64,000 nucleotides of DNA from Shinisaurus crocodilurus (lineage: Eukaryota > Chordata > Lepidosauria > Squamata > Shinisauridae), in contig JAHFWL010000045.1 in NCBI GenBank assembly GCA_021292165.1, positions 186,001-250,000 of the forward strand. Reading direction: 5' to 3'. Made by a program: the position numbers and the translations under genes. Numbering within the stretch: the stretch's first letter is position 1; every line of letters starts with the position of its first letter. Positions 56,160 through 64,000 of this stretch are shown piece after piece. The notes below the pieces were generated by a model. The model did no database searches. It was not told the origin of the DNA and was given only the letters and a program-made list of their open reading frames with translations.

Positions 56160-57330
56160 TTCCCCCATCCCCCAGTTATGGTTGTGAGCTGTTTCACACT
56201 CACCACAGCTTTTTTGTTTTGTTTCTGGAGATTGTGAAAGCCAGCTTGACAGCCAGCTTTCACAATCCCCATTTTGAAAGCTACTTACAACCCCTTCAAA
56301 GTACCCGAGCAGCATCTTGGAGGGGCTGTCAGTGGTTGCCCAACGTTTGTTCCCAAGTCTTTATGTGCTCAGAAACATGGAAAAGTGTGAGCCACCCCAT
56401 ATATGGGAATAATTACTTTTGACTGTAAAACTCTGTTTTTAAAGTGGGATCTAGAAAGGGTTAAAATTTCTTTTTTGACAGGGAACTGTACAGGAATCAT
56501 GACTGTATATACCTGTACAGTTCCCTGTCAATTTTTTTTAACCCTTTCTAAATTCCACTTTAAAAATGGAGTTTTACTGTTGACAGCTGTCAAAAGTAAT
56601 TACTCTGGTAAATGGGGTGGCTCACACTTTTCCATGTTCCTGAGCACACAGAGACTCAGGAACAAATGGAAAAGTGAGAGCACTCTTAGGACAGCAGTCT
56701 TAAAAAAAAGAAAAAAAAAGAATATCTTGCTGAAAAGGAGGTTTAAATTCCACCACCCTATTTTTGCAAGCAAGGATCACTCATGCCTTTCGTTAAACTT
56801 GACAACTCGCCTTTTGACAGCTGTCAAGAGTAAGCAAGGGGAAATTAACTTACTCTGTCAAGAGTAAGCAAAGGGGAAATAAACTGCAGCCTCTCTGGGT
56901 CAATGCCCAGGCTGGGTACCTGCTGCACTTTACAGGTACCCCCGTGCACATTGCTTAGGTGAGGCTTCCCATTCCTGCATCCGCAGAACTGTGGAGGTTC
57001 GCAGTTGGCAAGTGCAGCTGAAGGAATTTTTATAAAAATATTTGCAAATACTTGCTAACATTACAGGCTACAAATTTTTTTTTTTAATTGTTGGGCAACC
57101 ACTGACAGCTTCTCCAAGGTGCCGCTTGGGCACTTTGAAGGGACTATTAGTGGCTGTCAAAACAGCCAGGTTTCACGATCTCTGAAAAAAGGGTAAAGTG
57201 CCAAAGAGGCAAAAACGGCTCACAATCATGGTGCAGAGGGGGGGAGACAAGTCGGTCCTGCTGCAGTGTCCCTTGGGATACCCATGGGAGGACTGAGGGG
57301 AAGGAAGGGGGAGGGGGTGAATGACCCAGG
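56160..57330. repeat. Long imperfect inverted repeat (MITE-like)
   Basis: Sequences around 56200-56470 (gattgtgaaagccagcttg, actgtaaaactctgttttt) recur inverted at about 56520-56640 and again at about 57050-57190 (aacagccaggtttcacgatc). A related arm pair is at 22800-23330. This looks like a large foldback element; family not assigned. Confidence 0.45.
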
Positions 57331-58278
57331 GTGAGCCCAATCATCTGTTGGGCGCACCACAGGTTGTTCCCACAACAAGCCACACTGTGTGGCTTATACT
57401 GCAGTGTGGGTTGTCACAGAGTGTCAATTTTCCTCTGGGGTTCTGAAAAGACACTCTCCCAGGAGTTGGAGAGCACCAGCTACTACTTCTGTCCCCTTCA
57501 CATGTTCCAAAGTTTCTTGGCCTTGGGGAAGAGGGAGGCAGGGGCAGCTCACAGGATCATTCTATCTTGCCTTTCCATCCAAATCCAAGGAAGCTGTTCA
57601 AGTTCTAAATTAACACCTGATGTAATTTAGGATGGATGAGGGTGAGTAAACTGAAGCTTAATGAAGACAAGACAGAAGTGCTTCTGTGCTGCTGAAAAGC
57701 AGATTAGGGAATAGGGATTCAGCCTATGCTAGATGGGGTTACATTCCCCTTTAAGACTCAGGTTCACAGGTTTTGGTGGTGGTCAGAGTGCATTTGCACA
57801 GCTAAGGTTATTCACCACCACCCATCTCTTGCTCTGAGACCTTTCCCAAAGCGAGAGATTAGGCAGGCGGGCTCTTCAGAGAGGCTGCCTACCCAATCTC
57901 TTGCTTTGGAAGAGAGTTCGGAGCGAGTGATGAGGCAAGTGGACTTTTGGGAGAGGCTGCCCACCTTCCTGCCTGATCTCTCACTTTGAGGACTCTCCCA
58001 GAGCAAGAGGTCAGGACTGTACAGGCAGTCTCTAGTTCCACCTCACATTCAGGCCTAGGTGGCTCTCCTGAGGCCACCCATCTGATTTCACATTCGGGGT
58101 GAGGCAGTAATGGGGAGTGGGTGGGTGGGTGACAGCAGCTGTGGGGGGATGGAGCAGCAGCGTGCATCCTCTTGCCTTGGGTATAGGGACATCTTGTGCC
58201 ACCGCTGCCCTACATGACTTGGGACCAGGCTATTTCAAAGACCGCAACCTCCAATATGAACCTGCCTGGGTTAATATA

Positions 58279-58279
58279 T

Positions 58280-58320
<41 letters not shown>

Positions 58321-58346
58321 TTATTATTATTATTATTATTATTATT
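58279..58346. repeat. (TAC)n(TTA)n compound microsatellite
   Basis: About 42 bp of ACT units followed by about 26 bp of ATT units. It sits at the 3' end of an antisense SINE tail (58350-58400, tttatatcccgcctttttcc). Confidence 0.92.
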
Positions 58347-59589
58347 TCATTTATATCCCGCCTTTTTCCCTCTTGCAAGGAACCCTAGGTGGCTTACAAT
58401 ATCCTGAGGAGAGGCCTTTCTCTCTGTCCTGCTACCATCTAAGGCACATTTGGTGGGAACATGAGAGAGGATGTCCTGGATTTTTAGGAAATAGAATTTT
58501 GCTTTATTTGACTTGATGAGAAGACTATTGAAAGAATACTAATCCACCTCTCATAAAATAATATAGGATGTCTTACTCAGAAATGGAAATGCCAAATGTT
58601 AATGACAAATAATTAAGAATTAGAGAAATGTAAATAAGTAAAAAATAGTAATTGTATTAAAGGGAAGATTCAGGTTCACAAGCATGTTCACCATGAATTC
58701 TGGGTAACTGGCATAAAAAATAATGGTCAATAAAGCCCTGTCACTTGGCCAAAAAGTTATTTGAGTAATGAACAGGTGTGAGACTTCATTATTCCAGGTC
58801 AAAAGTGTACTTAAAATTTTCACTTACCAATTAATGAGCAAAAAAGATTGTGTAAGGTATACACATCAAAACGCTTGATATACAGATGTCAAGAAAAAAT
58901 TATAGACTTAGGTTTAATTGGCAAATTTTGAGTAAGGAGTTATCTTCTCAAAGGTATAATTCAAAATTGATCATATCTAGCCTGAAAAGTGTATGTGTAA
59001 GCTTTTTTTGTAAGTTCCAATTTTATAGGACTGTTTAACAACGATGAGATGATTAAGACTGTGGACCCTAATTTATGGGAAGTAATTTCTACACAAAAGG
59101 GTATAAATATGTGCTGATTTTAGAATGCAGGAGTTTCTTATTAGAAGCTCAGCAGGCCTGTATGCCTGTCAGCTGAATAGCCTATTCAGTATTGAATGGA
59201 GAACTTGGTACTTAGAATGAGACCTCTCTTTTAAGTTATTAGAACTAGAAGTCTAAGAACAAGAAATGTTTAAGAAATTCTAGTTCCTGTCAAGCTATTA
59301 AGATCTAAGAATCTTTAGGAAAGCTCTGTTTAACAACAAAAATGTTTGTATGTCATTTTATGCAAGTTATATTCTGATGTAATATTACAAGTATATTTCT
59401 AATAAAATGAAAAAATGGATCAAAAAGCTTTTTCCTTTACTAATTCTTGTTAGTACAAAACCAAAATTGAATCCACCTAAAACAATTTTTGATGTATGCT
59501 TTGTTTAAAGTGTATTGATCAGCTATGGGTAGTTAACATGCAGCAAAACACTTCCTAAATACTGGAATTATAGATCGAAAACACTCAGC

Positions 59590-59910
59590 AAAGATCCAAT
59601 CTGTAACAGGGCCTTCTCAGTGACTGCTCTCAGGCTCTAGAACTCCCTGCCAAGGGAGGCCAAGCTAGCTCAGTCTTTGATGTCCTTCCGCCTGCAAGCA
59701 AATACATTTTTTTCGGACAGGCTTTTGTCTTTTAAAATGTCTTGTTTTCTGAAGTAGGTTTTAATTGGTGATTGCTGCTTATTTCTCTTTTACTGATGTG
59801 TTTTTAATTGAATTGCTTTTATGTTTTAATTATAATTTTGTATTTTATCTTGTATTGTATTGTTAGTTCTTGAACACTATTTGTAAATGTAATTAATAAA
59901 TAGAATCAAG
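59590..59910 (+). mobile_element. LINE 3' end (L3/CR1-like)
   Basis: gggccttctcagtgactgct...ctctagaactccctgcc is the degraded LINE ORF2 C-terminus (FSVTALRLWNSLP type), with a T-rich tail ending in aattaataaatag. Confidence 0.65.
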
Positions 59911-60488
59911 GTGAGCATTGCCCTGCTTGCCTCAATCCTGCATACAAGTATTCAAGCAGGGACGTTTGTTTTTGCTACTACTTCCTACTCAAATGCTTGC
60001 AGCACCCCTGTCTATAAGCACCCCTGGTTCTTGTTGCTAGTAGCTTTCATGCTAGATACCAAGATATTTGATCCTGGAGTCTCTGAAAGCATTTCTTGGA
60101 GGCACTGAAAATGCTGATTTATTTCTTTTATAGAAACTTCATTTTTCTTAAGAGAAAGACTCATAAATATGATAATACTTAAATAAACAAACATGAAATG
60201 TTCATCAGCATGCTCCTTGACCTACGACATGTTGGAATTATGCAATGAAGTAACATGAGGGGAGAAATGGAAGGAGAGATATAGAGAAAAAAAGGTTATT
60301 GTTTTAAGAGTTCTCCCTTCCATTTTGTCAAGGCACACCAACAATGTAAGAAAGATTTCTGATGCATCTGAACCTGATAAAGAAAGTTCTCTTCCACCCA
60401 GTCCTATCCCCATGTTGAGATGATCTGGATCAACCAAGGAATCCCTCCGGCCTCCCCACTCCAAGTGCTGGTACTCCCCCTTCCTTAC

Positions 60489-60764
60489 TCATTGCAGTAG
60501 TAGCACAGAGGAGCTTCTCTGCCTGTTGATTGAGATTGATGGCTTTCAGCACCCCAATGGTCACCTCCACAGCATAATCCTCATTGTAATAGTTGATCAG
60601 TCGGCCACTGAGGTCTACTGCATCTGCTTTCTCAAGCTGCCCTTTTGGGATATTGCTGAAGTCATCCTTGATGGGGAACTTGTTGAGTTTTCCCTTGAAC
60701 TTCTTGAGTTCGTCTTCCTCCAAGTCCTCCAGGGTCTTCATCAGGCAGTCATTGACACTCTTTC
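60489..60764 (-). CDS. Pyrin-domain (PYD) exon
   Basis: A 276-nt exon, phase 1-1 (acceptor TTTTCCTGTTCCAG, donor GTAAGG). It encodes KSVNDCLMKTLEDLEEDELKK, then FPIKDDFSNIPKGQLEKA, then DAVDLSGRLINYYNEDYA. The motifs L-E-D-L-x-x-x-E-L-K-K-F-K, I-P-x-G-x-x-E-K-A-D and D-L are the standard PYD signature of ASC and NLRPs. PYDs assemble by PYD-PYD filament contacts. The frame is open upstream into a linker exon, so this PYD may be internal, or translation may start at the Met before KTLEDL. Its phase-1 end would also fit the p53-like exon at 35649, skipping the CARD exon; whether that splice is used is unknown. Confidence 0.9.
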
Positions 60765-62415
60765 CTGGAACAGGAAAAGGGGGGGAAGGTATGGCTTGAG
60801 ATCAGCCTACAATGGTCCCCAGCTTCTTCACTGTGATGCGTGACATGGCACCAGGGACTATATATGACCATTATCTGAGGTATTCTTTTCTAGCTCATGC
60901 GACCATGCACTTAAACAGATGGGACCTTGACAATTTTGCAGCATGCGGGTCTTATAGGACTGGAGAGTGATAGGTAAAGCTGGAGGGATATTGATGCCCA
61001 TGATGCACACTTACATTTCTTTCATCCCATAGAAGTGTTCTGACAACACACTGGTGGCTGACGTCTACAATGAAACCACCCAAATAAGTGGTCTGCTCAC
61101 GTCAACATCAAAGTCATGAACCTACCTATGCAAGATCTCAGCTCTCGTACTGTGGGAAAGAATAGTTCTAGCGTTATCAACTGAGCTCAGGCAATACAAA
61201 AATTACCAGTCCTATTTGAGATGAAAGAGGATGGACTTCACAGACAACAAGCAGCAATCCCTCTTTCAAAGTGCCTTTAGCTGTCCCCGAAAAAACCATA
61301 ATCTGTCTCCAGTCCAGCTATGGAGGAATGGTGGGAGGGTTGAAGAGTTATTATTTAAGCTCCTACCATGACCCAGATCTATAAAAGGATCTAAATGGAA
61401 TTCCCCCAAACCAATCAAAGCTCCACTGGCCATCAGCTCTCTGGAGGTTTCAGGCCTTATTAAAACCCTCATAAATAGAACCCCCAAGAATAACTGAGTG
61501 ATCATCTGGTCGATGTATTAATCCGAGCTGGCACTGACAGGCACGGTGTGAGAGGCCCAAGTCACGATCATATTTAGTAAAAATTATATATAGTAAAACT
61601 GAAAAACCTCCCACAGAGGACTATCACAATGAACTGCCCAGTAAGCAAGAGAAGAAGCCAGCAAGGCAAACTGCCATCATTGCCACCTCTTTAAATAGTC
61701 TAATTATAAAGTCCACATATACTTTTTACAAGATTTTTGCTCATTAATATGAAGCAACAAAAATGAACTGAAATCTCATACTCAAATTGCATACTCAATT
61801 TGCTGCACCGCCACAGAGTATATCAACATCGTTCTTCTTGGTATTTCTGCCTCTACTCCTAAATCTCTTCACTCTGTCCTACATGCAGTTGCATATCCAT
61901 TTTCTGCTCATTGTTCCAGTCATATTACTCCTTTGTACAGTTTTCGTCATGGGCTTCCCCTTTCTTCTTGTCTTCACTTTGTGCTTCTTATTCTTCCCCT
62001 CCAGTGTCTGAATTTTGTCTGAAAAGAATTTTGCTCCCATTCTTTCTCTATATATGCTCTTGCTCACACCATCACTCTACAGGTGCCACTCTTTAGTTCA
62101 GCCTGACAAAACTACACACTACATTAAGGGTGTGTTTCAGCACTGCTTGATTTTGCTGCAACTGTAAATAGCAGTTGTGGGTGGAGGGGGTGGGGAATCA
62201 GGTTCAAGATCATGGTGTGATGTGGAAATTTTAGAGAAAGTAGCCACCTTTCACCTCTCAGTCTGAAGAGTGAAAGATGTGGAGTGAAAGTATGTGAAGG
62301 ATTGTTGAAATAAAGGGTCTAAGTCAGAATGTCTGAAGAGCAAAAGTCAACATAAACATATCATTCAGAAGCACTCCCTTATAAGGATGAATCATGTGCT
62401 GACATGATGATCTTG

Positions 62416-62455
<40 letters not shown>

Positions 62456-63209
62456 GTCTGTCCAGATAACCAAATAAGGTAGTGCATTTCCTGTGTTTCC
62501 TGCTTCCCTTTCAGGAATAGCTTTTGTCTTTGTGTTAGAAACACCCTCGGGTATAAAACCCAGAAGAATACATTTCTAGGGTGTACTTCCCTTGTATCTG
62601 TGCCAGGAATTTACCTCTGATCAGACTAACAATAAAGTACTTGATTTGCTAAAGGCAGAGTTGTTTTTCTTTCCAGTGGACCTCCAGACCGGATGGTAGG
62701 AGAGAATTCCACGACAGGTGCATGGGCAGGATTAAACCTTTCCTCCCACACCATGATCCAAATGACAATCCTACCCAAACTGGTATTTGGGTATAATCTA
62801 ATCTAACGCAGTAGATTAAATGGGAGTAGCAAGAACTGTGGAATGTATCCATTTCCTGCCCATGTCAGTTTCACACATGTCCATCCATAAATACCTGTTT
62901 CTTCATCAAATCTGCGACTTTTTCTTTTAAAAACTCACATACAAATTCACATTATTTTTGAGAACATTTTTTCACATTTGCATTTTTATGCATTTTATCC
63001 TAAAATACATACTCTGCATTTTAACCTAAAATACTCACTTTTATACATATTTTGGTATTATTATTTTTAGCTGAGAACTGTATCGCAAAATTTGGAGATA
63101 CATGTGATAGCCTGGGAAGTGCGAATCAGATCAGTTCTCTTGAAAAATGCGGACCAAACTAAATCTCCGAGCATCCCTAGCACACCATGAAAGAGTCCCC
63201 TGTCAGTAC
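60765..63209. other. Intron between linker and PYD exons
   Basis: Contains a (TG)n tract (62419-62453) and a plus-strand LTR-like TATA/polyA pair (tataaaacc near 62552, aataaag near 62630). AT-rich motif repeats lie at 62900-63060, similar in style to 17690-17960. No exon recognised. Confidence 0.5.
62419..62453. repeat. (TG)n microsatellite
   Basis: A pure TG run of about 35 bp. Confidence 0.95.
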
Positions 63210-63293
63210 CTTGTACTTCTCTAGTTCCTGGTCCAGATGCACCAAGCTCCTTCTGATTCACAACTTCACCAGTGGAATTCAATGGCAAATCAT
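63210..63293 (-). CDS. Linker exon upstream of the PYD
   Basis: An 84-nt exon, phase 1-1 (acceptor TTCTTCTATCCTAG, donor GTACTG). It encodes DLPLNSTGEVVNQKELGAS then GPGTREVQ. No domain is recognised. The call rests on splice signals, phase match to the PYD exon, and an open frame that is acidic and polar like a linker. It has no start codon, so further exons must lie right of the window or at a 5' end not seen. Confidence 0.55.
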
Positions 63294-64000
63294 CTAGGAT
63301 AGAAGAAGAAAAATGAATTCTTCCTTTATATTGGTGCTTTCCCCTTTCATGGAAAGGGAATGCTGCACTTCTCACATTAGTTACAAAAGATGAGAGCTAT
63401 TCAGCCAATTCCACAGACTTAAGACCCAGGGATGCAATTTAGAACGGGCAGAAGACTCCCCCACCTGCATGTCAGACCCCAGATACTTATTCCTCAGTTA
63501 TTAGAAGGTGTAAAACACACACACACAAACAAGTGTTCTTAAAAGGTGTTGCTTTATTTGCAAATGAATCCCAGATACAGCTCAAAAAAGATACATGAAA
63601 TTTACTGAGAATCTTGTCCCTCCTCAAGCCTAAAATGGAATCCCTTTGAAGGCCTCTTCATGCTATACAACAGATGTGCACAACCTGCAGCCCTGGGGTC
63701 CCTCCCTGTGTAGCCCCTGAAGCTGGCAGAACTCCACCCACTTTGTGGGGGGGATGCCGTTCCCTAGCTTCTGAGATCATTGTTTTTCCACAGCTAGTAG
63801 CAGCAGAGAAACAGCAATCTCAGTGGTGATCACTGGAGAATGGGAGAGGCTTTTACCTCCACCCCACCCACCCCCAGTGATCTCTAGAACTCAGTGGGCA
63901 AGGAAGGAGATGTGTGTGTGTGGCGGGGGGACGACTCTGCATGTGCACGCATGTGTGCACAAGCATGCATGTGCAGCCCGTGGCCCCCCCAGTTGATACT
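63294..64000. other. Upstream flank; no feature recognised
   Basis: No exon, promoter or defined repeat is supported. The final 300 bp are G-rich with short GT/CA runs. Confidence 0.4.

Larger units (their letters stand above)
53280..60230. repeat. Intronic segmental duplication, expanded copy
   Basis: This is the paralogue of 40500-42050, cut into four blocks by later insertions: 53280-53761, 55240-55640, 57430-57570 and 59930-60230. The DIRS element fills the first gap. The others hold inverted-repeat MITEs, LINE tails and a trinucleotide microsatellite. The block order is collinear with the compact copy. Confidence 0.65.
46147..60488. other. Region between first CARD exon and pyrin exon (14.3 kb)
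   Basis: Apart from the promoter, no host exon is supported. The region holds a SINE, an L3-like LINE, a large L1 remnant, a DIRS element, LINE tails, a long hairpin and the expanded copy of the intronic duplication. A last exon for a separate pyrin gene was looked for and not identified. Confidence 0.5.

Noticed and set aside
58196..58516. ORF with poly-Tyr or poly-Leu tract
   Set aside because: Translation of the (TAC)n(TTA)n microsatellite.
1..64000. CRISPR arrays, operons, bacterial or phage genes
   Set aside because: Repeat types, introns and domain content are those of a vertebrate genome; no spaced direct repeats were seen.

Overview
The window is animal genomic DNA from a sauropsid, most likely a squamate reptile (lizard or snake). 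The evidence is the repeat content: CR1 and L3-like LINEs, 5'-truncated L1 copies, a Penelope-like fragment, a DIRS-type tyrosine-recombinase retroelement, many hAT and pogo/Tigger-like MITEs, a tRNA-derived SINE, and long (CA)n tracts. The taxon is an inference; no species marker was seen. No prokaryotic feature, CRISPR array, rRNA or free-standing tRNA gene was found. All host coding sequence I can support is spliced and lies on the minus strand, so it reads from high to low coordinates.

The main content is one apparent multi-domain innate-immunity gene. It starts at a TATA promoter near 46.35 kb and runs off the left edge of the window. Seventeen coding exons (46146 down to 497) join without a frame conflict or internal stop into 1046 residues. 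The order is: an N-terminal caspase-1-type CARD (45.9-46.1 kb); a proline-rich segment plus a complete p53-type core domain in five exons (35.6, 32.7, 31.7, 30.7, 28.4 kb); a linker with weak resemblance to the p53 tetramerisation helix (22.4 kb); five tandem ASC/NLRP1-type CARD exons (21.4, 17.1, 15.1, 13.9, 12.9 kb); a short linker (10.8 kb); and a FIIND (7.1 and 4.8 kb ZU5 half, 2.6 and 0.56 kb UPA half). The p53 exons keep the intron phases of vertebrate TP53, and two keep its exact exon lengths (113 and 110 nt). All four zinc ligands remain, but several DNA-contact residues (human R248, R280, R283) are replaced. The FIIND keeps the histidine and the Phe|Ser site used for self-cleavage in NLRP1 and CARD8. 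A C-terminal CARD is expected beyond coordinate 1.

Further upstream on the same strand (60.5-63.3 kb) are a short linker exon and a pyrin-domain exon, both with symmetric phase 1-1 ends. They belong either to a neighbouring gene or to an alternative 5' part of the same locus. A roughly 1.5-kb segment of intron 1 (40.5-42.05 kb) recurs, split by insertions, at 53.2-60.2 kb just downstream of the pyrin exon, so the locus has undergone tandem duplication.

The rest is intronic or intergenic and repeat-rich: a CR1 LINE with a 388-codon reverse-transcriptase ORF (7.5-8.75 kb), two L1 3' ends with target-site duplications, a Penelope remnant, a DIRS remnant with terminal inverted repeats, three related Tigger-like MITEs, several hAT MITEs with 8-bp duplications, and one hAT MITE carrying a copied piece of a neighbouring intron. 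My reading of function is inference: a FIIND-based sensor in which a p53-like domain that has lost its DNA-contact surface is mounted on a multi-CARD scaffold.
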